Assembly: GCF_038066595.1 (NCBI RefSeq)
Contig: NZ_JBBUTH010000004.1
Span: forward strand, 434,001-498,000
Reading direction: 5' to 3'
From: Pseudaquabacterium inlustre
GTDB lineage: Bacteria > Pseudomonadota > Gammaproteobacteria > Burkholderiales > Burkholderiaceae_C
Length of the DNA: 64,000 nucleotides
The translations under genes and the position numbers were made by a program. Shown here piece by piece: positions 7,390 through 15,893 of this stretch (positions are counted from its first letter, which is position 1; each line of letters begins with the position of its first letter). Under the pieces are notes generated by a model, which worked only from the letters and a program-made list of their open reading frames with translations, was not told the origin of the DNA and ran no database searches.

Positions 7390-9708
7390 ATGCTTCCGTT
7401 CGCACCTGATCGCTTCTCCGATCGACTGTTCCGTCCCGCCGCCGTGGCGGTCGCCGCCGTGGCGGCGCTGGCCGCCGCGCCCGCCGCGCAGGCCATCGAG
7501 CCCTTCGCGCTGGCCGACATCCGTGTCGAAGGCCTGCAGCGCACCGACCCCGGCACCGTGTTCGCCGCGCTGCCCTTCCGCATCGGCGACACCTACACCG
7601 ACGAGAAGGCCGCGGCCGCGCTGCGCGCGCTGTTCGCCACCGGCCTGTTCAAGGACGTGCGCATCGAGATCGAAGGCCGCGTGGCCGTGGTCATCGTCGA
7701 GGAGCGTCCGGTCATCGAGGCGGTCAGCTTCGTCGGCCTGAAGGAGTTCGACAAGGACACGCTGGTCAAGTCGCTGAAGGACGCCGGCATCGGCGAGGGC
7801 CTGCCCTTCGACAAGGCCCTGGTCGACCGCGCCGAGCAGGAGATCAAGCGCCAGTACCTGTCGCGCAGCCTGTACGGTGCCGAGGTGGTGACCACCATCA
7901 CGCCCACCGAGCGCAACCGCGTCAACGTGACCTTCACGATGACCGAGGGCGACGCCGCCAAGATCAAGGAGATCCGCATCGTCGGCGCCAAGGTCTTCAG
8001 CGAGAGCTCGCTGCTGGGCCTGATGGACCTGACCACCAGCGGCTGGCTGACCTGGTACACCAAGAACGACCGCTACTCGCGCGCCAAGCTCAACGCCGAC
8101 CTCGAGACCCTGCGTTCGCACTACCTGAACCGCGGCTACCTCGAGTTCGCGATCGACAGTGCTCAGGTCACGATCTCGCCCGACAAGCAGGACATCGCCA
8201 TCACCATCACGGTGCGCGAAGGCCAGCCCTACACCGTGACCGGGGTGCGTCTGGTGGGCGACTACCTGGGCCGCGAAGAGGACTTCAAGCGCCTGGTCAG
8301 CATCAAGCCCGGCGAACCCTACCGCGCCGCCGTGGTGACCGACACCACCAAGGCCTTCACCGACCTGTTCGGCACCTACGGCTACGCCTTTGCCCGCGTG
8401 GACGCGCGGCCCGAGATTGACCGCGCCACCGGCCAGGTGGCCGTGGTGCTGGTGGCCGAGCCGCAGCGCCGCGTGTACGTGCGCCGCATCGACGTGGCGG
8501 GCAACACGCGCACGCGCGACGAGGTCATCCGCCGCGAGTTCCGCCAGCTCGAATCCAGCTGGTACGACGGCGAGCGCATCAAGCTCTCGCGCGAACGCGC
8601 CGAGCGCCTGGGCTACTTCAAGGACGTGACCGTCGACACCAACGAGGTGGCCGGCACCGCCGACCAGGTCGACCTGGCCTTCAACGTCACCGAGAAGCCC
8701 ACCGGCAGCCTGATGCTGGGCCTGACCTTCTCCAGCGCCGACCGCCTGGCGCTGACCGCGTCGATCCGCCAGGACAACGTGTTCGGATCGGGCAACTACC
8801 TGGGCCTGGAGGTCAACACCAGCCGCACGGCCAAGAGCCTGGTGTTCTCGACGGTGGACCCGTACTTCACCGTGGACGGCATCTCGCGCGCCATCGACCT
8901 GTACTACCGCACCTCGCGGCCGTACAACAGCCTGGGCGACCAGTACCAGATCGCCACGCCGGGCGGCGCGGTGCGCTTCGGCGTGCCGTTCTCCGAGTAC
9001 GACACCGTGTTCTTCGGCATCGGCGCCGAGCAGACGCGCATCGGGGCCAACACCGGCATCCCGAACTCGTACTTCGACTACCGCTACCGCTACGGCGCCA
9101 ACTCCACCGCCTTCCCGCTCACCATCGGCTGGGCGCGCGACCAGCGTGACAGCGTGCTGTCGCCCAGCGCCGGCAAGTACCAGCGCGTGAACTTCGAGTG
9201 GAGCTTCGCCGGCGACGTGCGCTACACCCGCACCAACGCGCAGTACCAGCAGTTCTTCCAGCTGTGGCCCAAGTTCAGCCTGATGGTCAATGCCGAAGTG
9301 GGCTGGGGCGCCGGGCAGGGTGGCCGTCCGTACCCGGTGTTCAAGAACTTCTACGGCGGCGGCCTGGGCTCGGTGCGCGTGTTCGAGCAGAACTCGCTGG
9401 GCGTGATCGATCCCACCGGCGCCTACGTGGGCGGTGCGCGCAAGATCAACCTGAACACCGAGCTGTACCTGCCGGTGCCCGGCACGGGCAACGACAAATC
9501 GCTGCGCCTGTTCGCCTTTGCCGATGCCGGCAACGTGTGGCGCGAGGGCGAGCGCATCACCACCGACAGCCTGCGCTCGTCGGCCGGCCTGGGCTTGTCG
9601 TGGGTGTCGCCGGTGGGTCCGCTGAAGATGAGCTGGGGCGTGCCGTTGAAGAAGCAGCCCACGGATAGAATCCAACGTTTCCAATTCCAGATCGGGACCG
9701 CGTTCTGA
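7390..9708 (+). CDS. bamA: Outer membrane protein assembly factor BamA
   Basis: Central subunit of the BAM complex that folds and inserts beta-barrel proteins into the outer membrane. The start is the ATG at 7390, giving a signal peptide (MLPFAPDRFSDRLF then a hydrophobic Ala/Val stretch, cleavage after AQA). The mature part begins FALADIRVEGLQRTDPGTVF, the first of five POTRA domains (to about residue 430), followed by a C-terminal 16-strand barrel ending in FQFQIGTAF with the terminal aromatic residue. The 772-residue length fits the family. The stop overlaps the start of skp by one base (TGATG). Confidence 0.98.
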   Translation: MLPFAPDRFSDRLFRPAAVAVAAVAALAAAPAAQAIEPFALADIRVEGLQRTDPGTVFAALPFRIGDTYTDEKAAAALRALFATGLFKDVRIEIEGRVAVVIVEERPVIEAVSFVGLKEFDKDTLVKSLKDAGIGEGLPFDKALVDRAEQEIKRQYLSRSLYGAEVVTTITPTERNRVNVTFTMTEGDAAKIKEIRIVGAKVFSESSLLGLMDLTTSGWLTWYTKNDRYSRAKLNADLETLRSHYLNRGYLEFAIDSAQVTISPDKQDIAITITVREGQPYTVTGVRLVGDYLGREEDFKRLVSIKPGEPYRAAVVTDTTKAFTDLFGTYGYAFARVDARPEIDRATGQVAVVLVAEPQRRVYVRRIDVAGNTRTRDEVIRREFRQLESSWYDGERIKLSRERAERLGYFKDVTVDTNEVAGTADQVDLAFNVTEKPTGSLMLGLTFSSADRLALTASIRQDNVFGSGNYLGLEVNTSRTAKSLVFSTVDPYFTVDGISRAIDLYYRTSRPYNSLGDQYQIATPGGAVRFGVPFSEYDTVFFGIGAEQTRIGANTGIPNSYFDYRYRYGANSTAFPLTIGWARDQRDSVLSPSAGKYQRVNFEWSFAGDVRYTRTNAQYQQFFQLWPKFSLMVNAEVGWGAGQGGRPYPVFKNFYGGGLGSVRVFEQNSLGVIDPTGAYVGGARKINLNTELYLPVPGTGNDKSLRLFAFADAGNVWREGERITTDSLRSSAGLGLSWVSPVGPLKMSWGVPLKKQPTDRIQRFQFQIGTAF

Positions 9709-10247
9709 TGATCACTCGAGCCTTCAAGTCGCTGACGAATTCTCTGCTGGTCGCGGGCGCGCTGGGCGCGGCGCTGGCCGTGTCGGCACCGGTCCAGGCG
9801 CAGGAGCTGAAGATCGGCTACGTGAACAGCGAGCGCGTGCTGCGCGACGCTGCACCGGCCAAGGCCGCGCTGGCCCGCATGGAGCAGGACTTCGTCAAGC
9901 GCGACAAGGACCTGAACGACCAGGCCGCCAAGCTCAAGGGCGCCGCCGACAAGCTCGAGAAGGACGCGCCCACGCTGGCCGAGGCCGAGAAGAACCGCCG
10001 CCAGCGCGAACTGGTCGAGCAGGATCGCGACCTGCAGCGCAAGCGCCGCGAGTTCCAGGAAGACCTGAACCAGCGCCGCAACGAAGAGACCGCCGCCATC
10101 GTCGAGCGCGCCAACAAGGTCATCAAGCAGATCTTCGAGACCGAGAAGTACGACCTGATCCTGCAGGATGTGGTCTTTGCCGGCCCGCGCGTGGACATCA
10201 CCGACAAGGTGATCAAGGCCCTCAACGCCGCTGCGGGCGGCAAGTAA
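9708..10247 (+). CDS. skp: Periplasmic OmpH/Skp family chaperone
   Basis: Holds unfolded outer-membrane proteins in the periplasm for delivery to BamA. The 179-residue product has a signal peptide (hydrophobic core LLVAGALGAALAVSA, cleavage near VQAQE), then KIGYVNSERVLRDAAPAKAAL and a long charged, coiled-coil-forming arm (about residues 60-140) typical of Skp tentacles. It is translationally coupled to bamA by a one-base overlap and sits 3 bases before lpxD, the standard order. Confidence 0.95.
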   Translation: MITRAFKSLTNSLLVAGALGAALAVSAPVQAQELKIGYVNSERVLRDAAPAKAALARMEQDFVKRDKDLNDQAAKLKGAADKLEKDAPTLAEAEKNRRQRELVEQDRDLQRKRREFQEDLNQRRNEETAAIVERANKVIKQIFETEKYDLILQDVVFAGPRVDITDKVIKALNAAAGGK

Positions 10248-10250
10248 GCC

Positions 10251-11321
10251 TTGGCCGCCGTGCCGGGCCCGGCTCGGCTGGGCGACATCGTGGCGGCCCT
10301 GGCGCCGGCCTTCGGCGGTGAACTGGTCGGCGACGCCGATCTGCCGATCACCCGCCTGGCGCCGCTGGACGAGGCCGACGCCACCAGCATCGCCTTCCTG
10401 GCCAATCCCAGGTACGCCAGCCAGCTGGCCAGCACGCAGGCCGCCTGCGTGATCGTGGCGCCAGCCCAGCGCGACGCTGCAGTGGCGCGCGGTGCGGCCA
10501 TCGTGGCCGACAACCCCTACCTGTGGTTCGCCCGCCTCACCCAGTGGTGGGCGGCGCGCACCCGTGCAGTGGCCGCTGTGGGTGTGCATGCCAGCGCGGT
10601 GGTGGAAGCCGGTGCGCGCATCCACGCCACGGCCTCGGTGGGCCCGTGGGTGTATGTGGGCGCAGGCGCCGAGATCGGCCCCGGCGCGGTGATCGGCCCG
10701 CACGGCCACATCGGCGCGGGCGCCGCAGTGGGCGAGGGCACGCGCCTGGCCCCGCGCGTCACGCTGATGGATGCCTGCCGCATCGGTGCGCGCGGCATCG
10801 TGCATTCGGGCGTGGTGATCGGCGCCGACGGCTTCGGCTTCGCGCCCGAGGTGCGGGGCGACGATCAGCACTGGGTCAAGATCGAGCAGCTGGGCGCGGT
10901 GCTGATCGGCGACGATGTCGAGATCGGCGCCAACACCTGCATCGACCGCGGTGCGCTGGCCGACACGGTGCTGGAAGACGGCGTCAAGCTCGACAACCTG
11001 ATCCAGGTGGGCCACAACGTGCGCATCGGCGCGCACAGCGCCATGGCCGGCTGCGTCGGCATTGCGGGCTCCGCGAAGATCGGCCGCCACTGCACGGCCG
11101 GCGGCGGCGCCATCATCCTGGGCCACCTGGAGCTGGTGGACCATGTGCACATCACGGCGCACACCGTGGTCACGCGCTCCATCCTCAAGCCGGGCCAGTA
11201 CAGCGGCCTGTTTCCCATCGACGACAATGCGTCCTGGGAGAAGAACGCCGCCACGCTGCGACAGCTGCACACGCTGCGCGAGCGTCTGCGCGCCCTCGAG
11301 AAACGATCCCCCGCACCATGA
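10251..11321 (+). CDS. lpxD: UDP-3-O-(3-hydroxyacyl)glucosamine N-acyltransferase
   Basis: Third step of lipid A synthesis: N-acylates UDP-3-O-acylglucosamine. The 356-residue protein has the LpxD N-terminal domain (RLGDIVAALAPAFGGELVGDAD, then AIAFLANPRY-like SIAFLANPRYASQL) and a left-handed beta-helix of hexapeptide repeats from about residue 105. VIGADGFGFAPE and the catalytic-histidine region QVGHNVRIGAHSAMAGCVGIAGS are clear. The most upstream start is a TTG at 10251, three bases after skp; a GTG at 10260 is the alternative. It overlaps fabZ by 4 bases. Confidence 0.96.
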   Translation: MAAVPGPARLGDIVAALAPAFGGELVGDADLPITRLAPLDEADATSIAFLANPRYASQLASTQAACVIVAPAQRDAAVARGAAIVADNPYLWFARLTQWWAARTRAVAAVGVHASAVVEAGARIHATASVGPWVYVGAGAEIGPGAVIGPHGHIGAGAAVGEGTRLAPRVTLMDACRIGARGIVHSGVVIGADGFGFAPEVRGDDQHWVKIEQLGAVLIGDDVEIGANTCIDRGALADTVLEDGVKLDNLIQVGHNVRIGAHSAMAGCVGIAGSAKIGRHCTAGGGAIILGHLELVDHVHITAHTVVTRSILKPGQYSGLFPIDDNASWEKNAATLRQLHTLRERLRALEKRSPAP

Positions 11322-11791
11322 CCGAGACAAGCACCGCCCCCGCCATCGCCGTGATGGACATCCACAAGATCCTGAAGAAGCTGCCACACCGCTACCCGAT
11401 CCTGCTGGTCGACCGCGTGCTCGAGCTGGAAAAGGACAAGCGCATCAAGGCGCTGAAGAACGTCTCGATCAACGAGCCCTTCTTCCTGGGCCACTTTCCC
11501 AACCGCCCGGTGATGCCCGGCGTGCTGATGCTCGAAGCCCTGGCCCAGGCGGCGGCGCTGCTGAGCTTCGAGTCGATGGGCGCCGAGCTCGACGACGACA
11601 CGGTGGTCTACTTCGTCGGCATCGACGGCGCACGCTTCAAGCGCGTGGTCGAACCGGGTGACCAGCTGATCCTCGAGGCCAGCATCGACCGTGCCCGCGC
11701 CGGCATCTACAAGTACAAGGCCCGCGCCAGCGTGGCCGGCGAGACCGCGGTCGAGGCCGAGCTGATGTGCACGATGCGCAAGGTGTCCTGA
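11318..11791 (+). CDS. fabZ: 3-hydroxyacyl-[acyl-carrier-protein] dehydratase FabZ
   Basis: Dehydrates 3-hydroxyacyl-ACP in fatty acid elongation, competing with LpxA for the same substrate pool. The start at ATG 11318 overlaps the lpxD stop (ATGA) and gives 157 residues; an internal ATG at 11354 (MDIHKILKKLPHRYP) is the family's more usual start point. The hot-dog fold motifs LPHRYPILLVDRV and GHFPNRPVMPGVLMLEALAQ are intact, containing the catalytic His and Glu. Confidence 0.97.
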   Translation: MTETSTAPAIAVMDIHKILKKLPHRYPILLVDRVLELEKDKRIKALKNVSINEPFFLGHFPNRPVMPGVLMLEALAQAAALLSFESMGAELDDDTVVYFVGIDGARFKRVVEPGDQLILEASIDRARAGIYKYKARASVAGETAVEAELMCTMRKVS

Positions 11792-11814
11792 GCCCTCACG
11801 ACCGGACGCCCCGC

Positions 11815-12609
11815 ATGACGCGCATCCACGCCACCGCGATCGTCGACCCGAAGGCCGAACTGGCCGAGGATGTCGAGGTCGGCCCCTACGCCATCATCGG
11901 CCCGCAGGTGCGCATCGGCGCGCGCACGGTGGTGGGCGCGCATGTGGTGATCGAGGGCCGCACCACCATCGGCTGCGACAACCGCTTCTACCCGTCCAGC
12001 TCCATCGGCGCGATGCCGCAGGACATGAGCCACGGCGGTGAGATCACCGCGCTGGAGATCGGCGACCGCAACACCGTCCGCGAGTTCTGCACCTTCAACA
12101 CCGGCACCTTCAAGGAAGAAGGCGTCACACGGGTGGGCAGTGACAACTGGATCATGGCCTACGTGCACATCGCGCACGACTGCCAGGTGGGCAACCACAC
12201 GATCCTGGTCAACCAGGCCACGCTGGCCGGCCATGTGCGCGTGGGCGACTGGGCCGTGGTGGGCGGCCTGTCGGGCGTGCACCAGTTCGTGCGCATCGGC
12301 GCCCACGCGATGATCGGCTTCCAGGGCCATGTCTCGCAGGACGTGGCGCCGTACATGACGGTGGACGGCAATCCGCTGGCCACGCGGGCGGTCAACCTCA
12401 CCGGGCTGAAGCGCCGCGCGTTCAGCGACGAACGCATCGCGGTGATCCGCAAGATGCACAAGCTGATCTTCCGCAACGGCCTGCCGCTGGCCCAGGCGCA
12501 GACCGAGATCGAGGCCTTGCGCGGGCAGGGCAGCGGCGAGGGCGATCAGGACATCGCGCTGATGCTCGGCTTCCTGTCCGACGTCGGCAAGCGCGGACTG
12601 GTGCGCTGA
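11815..12609 (+). CDS. lpxA: Acyl-ACP--UDP-N-acetylglucosamine O-acyltransferase
   Basis: First step of lipid A synthesis: transfers 3-hydroxyacyl from ACP to UDP-GlcNAc. The start at ATG 11815 gives MTRIHATAIVDPKAELAEDVEVGPYA, the canonical N-terminus; upstream codons in the open frame overlap fabZ. The 264-residue product consists of hexapeptide-repeat beta-helix coils and a C-terminal helical domain. The catalytic His region AYVHIAHDCQVGNHTILVN is visible, as is FQGHVSQDVAPYMTVDGNP. It lies between fabZ and lpxB in the standard cluster. Confidence 0.97.
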   Translation: MTRIHATAIVDPKAELAEDVEVGPYAIIGPQVRIGARTVVGAHVVIEGRTTIGCDNRFYPSSSIGAMPQDMSHGGEITALEIGDRNTVREFCTFNTGTFKEEGVTRVGSDNWIMAYVHIAHDCQVGNHTILVNQATLAGHVRVGDWAVVGGLSGVHQFVRIGAHAMIGFQGHVSQDVAPYMTVDGNPLATRAVNLTGLKRRAFSDERIAVIRKMHKLIFRNGLPLAQAQTEIEALRGQGSGEGDQDIALMLGFLSDVGKRGLVR

Positions 12610-12619
12610 AGACCTGCCC

Positions 12620-13771
12620 ATGAATGCGCCTGCGGCTCCCCGCCTCGCGCTGGTGGCCGGCGAGGCCTCTGGCGACCTGCTCGGTGGCCTTCTGCTGGCC
12701 GGCCTGAAAGCGCGCTGGCCGCAGCTGCAGACCGGTGGCATCGCCGGCCCGCGCATGCAGGCCCAGGGCTGCGAGGCCTGGTGGCCGCACGAGCGGCTCA
12801 GCGTCTTCGGCTATGTGGATGCACTGAAGCGCCTGCCCGAGCTGCTGCGCATCCGCCGCCATCTGGGCGACCGCCTGCTGGCCGAGCGGCCCTCGGCCTT
12901 CATCGGCATCGATGCGCCGGATTTCAACTTCGGCCTGGAGACACGGTTGCGCGAAGGCGGTCTGAAGACCATCCACTTCGTCTGCCCGTCGATCTGGGCC
13001 TGGCGCGGCGAGCGCGTGGCCAAGCTGCGCGCGGCGGCCGACCATGTGCTGTGCCTGTTCCCGTTCGAGCCCGAACTGCTGCAGCGCCATGGCGTGGCCG
13101 CCAGCTACGTGGGCCATCCGCTGGCCGATGCCATCCCGCTGGAGGTGCCGCGCGCGGCGGCGCGTGCCAAGCTGGGCCTGGCCGAAACCGACACGGTCGT
13201 GGCCCTGCTGCCGGGCAGCCGCCGCAGCGAGATCACGCACATCGCGCCACGCCTGCTGGCCGCGGCCGCGCTGATGCAGCGGCAGCAGCCCGGCCTGCGC
13301 TTCGTGATGCCGGTGGTGCCGGGGCTGGGTGGCCTGGTCGAGCCCCTGATCGCCCAGCACGCAAAAGACGTGGCCATCGAGCGACTGGATGGCCAGTCGC
13401 ATGAAGCGCTGGCTGCCTGCGACGTCACGCTGCTGGCCAGCGGCACGGCCTCGCTGGAGGCGGCGCTGTTCAAGCGGCCGATGGTCATCACCTACCACCT
13501 GGCCTGGCTGAACTGGCAGCGCATGAAGCGCATGCGCTACCAGCCCTGGGTGGGCCTGCCCAACATCCTGGCGGGCAAGTTCCTGGTGCCCGAGCTGATC
13601 CAGGACGAGGCCACGCCCGAGGCCCTGGCCCGCGAAGGCCTGGCGCTGCTGGACGATGCGCCGCGCCGCGCGGCGCTGGAGCGCCGCTTCACCGAGATCC
13701 ACCACCAGCTGCGTTGCAACACCGCGCAGCGTGCCGCCGATGCCATCGCGCAAGTCATCGAAACCCGTTGA
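12620..13771 (+). CDS. lpxB: Lipid-A-disaccharide synthase
   Basis: Membrane-associated GT-B glycosyltransferase joining lipid X and UDP-2,3-diacylglucosamine into the lipid A disaccharide. The 383-residue protein shows ALVAGEASGDLLGGLLLAGL at the N-terminus, GIDAPDFNFGLE, the CPSIWAWRGERVAKL segment, LLPGSRRSEI and ASGTASLEAALFKRPMVITY. Length is normal. It lies 10 bases after lpxA and its end overlaps the most upstream rnhB start. Confidence 0.97.
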   Translation: MNAPAAPRLALVAGEASGDLLGGLLLAGLKARWPQLQTGGIAGPRMQAQGCEAWWPHERLSVFGYVDALKRLPELLRIRRHLGDRLLAERPSAFIGIDAPDFNFGLETRLREGGLKTIHFVCPSIWAWRGERVAKLRAAADHVLCLFPFEPELLQRHGVAASYVGHPLADAIPLEVPRAAARAKLGLAETDTVVALLPGSRRSEITHIAPRLLAAAALMQRQQPGLRFVMPVVPGLGGLVEPLIAQHAKDVAIERLDGQSHEALAACDVTLLASGTASLEAALFKRPMVITYHLAWLNWQRMKRMRYQPWVGLPNILAGKFLVPELIQDEATPEALAREGLALLDDAPRRAALERRFTEIHHQLRCNTAQRAADAIAQVIETR

Positions 13772-14369
13772 GCCGGTGCAGCTGGGCCTGACCTGGGACG
13801 GCCCCGGCCTGATCGCCGGCGTCGACGAGGCCGGGCGCGGCCCGCTGGCCGGCCCGGTGGTGGCGGCCGCGGTGATCCTGGACGATCTGCACCCGATCGC
13901 CGGCCTGGCCGACAGCAAGGCGCTGACGGCCAGACGGCGCGAGAAGCTGTTCGACGAGATCCGTGCCAAGGCGCTGGCCTGCTGCATCGCCGAAGCCAGC
14001 GTCGAGGAGATTGACCGGCTGAACATCCTGCACGCCACCATGCTGGCGATGAAGCGCGCGGTGGAAGGCCTGCGCCTGGTGCCGCACAAGGTGCTGGTGG
14101 ATGGCAACCGCCTGCCGGTGCTGAAAATGCCGGGCGAGGCCATCGTCAAGGGCGATGCCAAGGTCAAGGCGATCTCGGCCGCGTCCATCCTGGCCAAGGT
14201 GCACCGCGACCGGCTGTGCGACACGCTGCATGCCGAGCACCCGCAGTACGGCTTCGCCACGCACAAGGGCTATCCCACGGCCGAGCACCTGGCCGCGCTG
14301 CGCCAGCATGGCGCCTGCCCGCAGCACCGCCGCAGCTATGCGCCGGTGCGCGCGGTGATCGAGGGTTGA
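13740..14369 (+). CDS. rnhB: Ribonuclease HII
   Basis: Removes ribonucleotides from RNA-DNA duplexes. The protein contains the type 2 RNase H active-site motif AGVDEAGRGPLAGPVVAAAV (catalytic Asp-Glu), the VDGN aspartate (VLVDGNRLPV) and the DAKVKAISAASILAKVHRDR segment. From ATG 13740 it has 209 residues and overlaps lpxB by 32 bases; the GTG at 13776, just after the lpxB stop, gives an N-terminus closer to the E. coli enzyme. Either start is possible; the identity is secure. Confidence 0.95.
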   Translation: MPSRKSSKPVEPVQLGLTWDGPGLIAGVDEAGRGPLAGPVVAAAVILDDLHPIAGLADSKALTARRREKLFDEIRAKALACCIAEASVEEIDRLNILHATMLAMKRAVEGLRLVPHKVLVDGNRLPVLKMPGEAIVKGDAKVKAISAASILAKVHRDRLCDTLHAEHPQYGFATHKGYPTAEHLAALRQHGACPQHRRSYAPVRAVIEG

Positions 14370-14374
14370 GCGCG

Positions 14375-15145
14375 ATGGACGTCCAGACCCTCACCTCCCG
14401 CGACAACCCGCTGCTGGTGGCGCTGCGCAAGCTGGCGCGCGATCCGGGTGGCTACCGCAAGGCCGGCCTGGTGTGGCTGGAGGGCGATCATCTGTGCCGT
14501 GCCCTGCTGGAGCGCGGGGGCCAGCCGCAGCAGGCGCTGATCACGGACAAAGCCTGGCATGAGCGGCCGGCACTGCGCGCGCTGGCCGAGGCCGCACCCA
14601 AGGTGCGGGTGCTGCCCGAGCACCTGTTCGATGGCCTGAGCGGCCTGGAGTCGCCGGCCGCACTCGGCTATGTGCTGGCCGCACCGGAGGCGCCGGCCAT
14701 CGACGCCCACGCCGCCAGCGTGGTGCTCGATCGCGTGCAGGACGCCGGCAACGTCGGCAGCATCCTGCGCAGCGCGGCGGCTTTTGGCGTCACTCAGGTG
14801 CTGGCCCTGCGTGGCACGGCCGCGCTGTGGTCGCCCAAGGTGCTGCGCGCCGGCATGGGCGCGCATTTCGGCCTGAGGCTGATCGAGGGCCTGGGGCTCG
14901 ACGACCTGGCCACGCTGCAGGTGCCGCTGGTGGGCACCTGCCTGGCCACCGCGCACCTGCTGCCGGCGGCCGCTCTGCCCGTCCCCTGCGCCTGGGTGCT
15001 GGGCCATGAAGGGCAGGGCGTGGCGGCCGAGCTGCTGGCGCGCTGCGCGCTCACCGTGCGCATCCCGCAGCCGGGCGGCGAGGAGAGCCTGAACGTGGCC
15101 GCCGCGGCGGCCGTGTGCCTGTACGAGTCGGCGCGGCGCGCCTAG
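14375..15145 (+). CDS. TrmH/SpoU-family RNA 2'-O-methyltransferase
   Basis: SPOUT-fold methyltransferase acting on rRNA or tRNA ribose; the exact target cannot be read from sequence. The start at ATG 14375 (MDVQTLTSRDNPLLVALRKL) gives 256 residues with an N-terminal substrate-binding domain and the C-terminal knotted SAM domain. Motifs are VVLDRVQDAGNVGSILRSA, WVLGHEGQGV and IPQPGGEESLNVAAAAAVCL, matching SpoU motifs 1-3. It starts 5 bases after rnhB and ends the housekeeping run. Confidence 0.9.
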   Translation: MDVQTLTSRDNPLLVALRKLARDPGGYRKAGLVWLEGDHLCRALLERGGQPQQALITDKAWHERPALRALAEAAPKVRVLPEHLFDGLSGLESPAALGYVLAAPEAPAIDAHAASVVLDRVQDAGNVGSILRSAAAFGVTQVLALRGTAALWSPKVLRAGMGAHFGLRLIEGLGLDDLATLQVPLVGTCLATAHLLPAAALPVPCAWVLGHEGQGVAAELLARCALTVRIPQPGGEESLNVAAAAAVCLYESARRA

Positions 15146-15206
15146 CCAGCGCCTAGCCAGCGCCTGGGCACCGCCGCGGGCCATGCGGCTAGGCGGCTGT
15201 CGCCGT

Positions 15207-15551
15207 TCAGCCGGGTTCGTTCAGCAGGGCGATCAATGCCTCGCACACCCGCTGGTGAGCTGCAGGTGTGAGTTCTCCGGCAATCGACTGAATCAAACCA
15301 GCATTTGCCGTGAACAGCTTGGCCGGCCGGGCAAAGCTCATCAAGTGCAGGCCGCCGCTCGCAAAGTCGTGCTCGGACAGCGGCACCGCCTGGGGATCGG
15401 CGTAGGGCCTGCTGGTGATCTGGCACAACAGCCAATCTTCACGTCCGGCATCGGCCAGCACCAAGGCGGGCCGCAGCTTCTGCGCCGACAGATCCGAAAA
15501 CGGGAAGGGCAGCAGAACCACCCGCCGGCGAGCAATCGCCAGCACGCTCAA
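15207..15551 (-). CDS. PemK/MazF-like endoribonuclease toxin
   Basis: Probable toxin of a type II toxin-antitoxin pair that cleaves mRNA. The 114-residue product has the PemK/MazF opening: a beta strand RRRVVLLPFPFSD, then KLRPALVLAD with the conserved RP-[AV] turn, and LLCQITSRPYADP, followed by a helical C-terminus. The ATG overlaps the stop of the upstream small gene by 4 bases, the usual coupling of antitoxin to toxin. It lies convergent to the methyltransferase gene. Activity is inferred from fold motifs only. Confidence 0.75.
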   Translation of the reverse strand: MSVLAIARRRVVLLPFPFSDLSAQKLRPALVLADAGREDWLLCQITSRPYADPQAVPLSEHDFASGGLHLMSFARPAKLFTANAGLIQSIAGELTPAAHQRVCEALIALLNEPG

Positions 15552-15793
15552 GCCGTCGACGCCGGTGGTTCTCCTGCCGGCCCCTTGGGCTGAAGATGTG
15601 CCCAGGCCGCGTCCTCTTCGTCGCGCAGCCAGTCGACAGCCAGGCTGTGCTGGCTGAGGGCCGCGCCGCTCGCCGCCTCGTCCACCGGCTGGGTGAAGGT
15701 GACCAGCACCCGCTGGCTGCCGGTGAGGTGCACTGGCTCCAGAAAGCGCAATGCGCCATCGGCTTGCAGAACGGCTTCAACGGTGGTGAGCAT
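15548..15793 (-). CDS. Small antitoxin-like protein upstream of the PemK-like toxin
   Basis: 81-residue protein starting at ATG 15793, chosen because AGGA lies 7 bases upstream; the frame is open 7 codons further. The first 35 residues (MLTTVEAVLQADGALRFLEP, then a VLVTF strand) resemble the short AF2212/DUF104-type antitoxin domain, a small beta unit followed by an acidic C-terminal tail (DWLRDEEDAAWAHL) that could bind the toxin. Family assignment rests on this resemblance and on the ATGA overlap with the toxin gene. Confidence 0.6.
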   Translation of the reverse strand: MLTTVEAVLQADGALRFLEPVHLTGSQRVLVTFTQPVDEAASGAALSQHSLAVDWLRDEEDAAWAHLQPKGPAGEPPASTA

Positions 15794-15893
15794 GGGCAGT
15801 CCTGGTGGACGCATCGCTGCGGGATGCGCGGATTATCCGCGCATCGGTCGACCTCGACTCGCCCCGTCTCTTGGTGCGGCGTGACTTGGTGAA

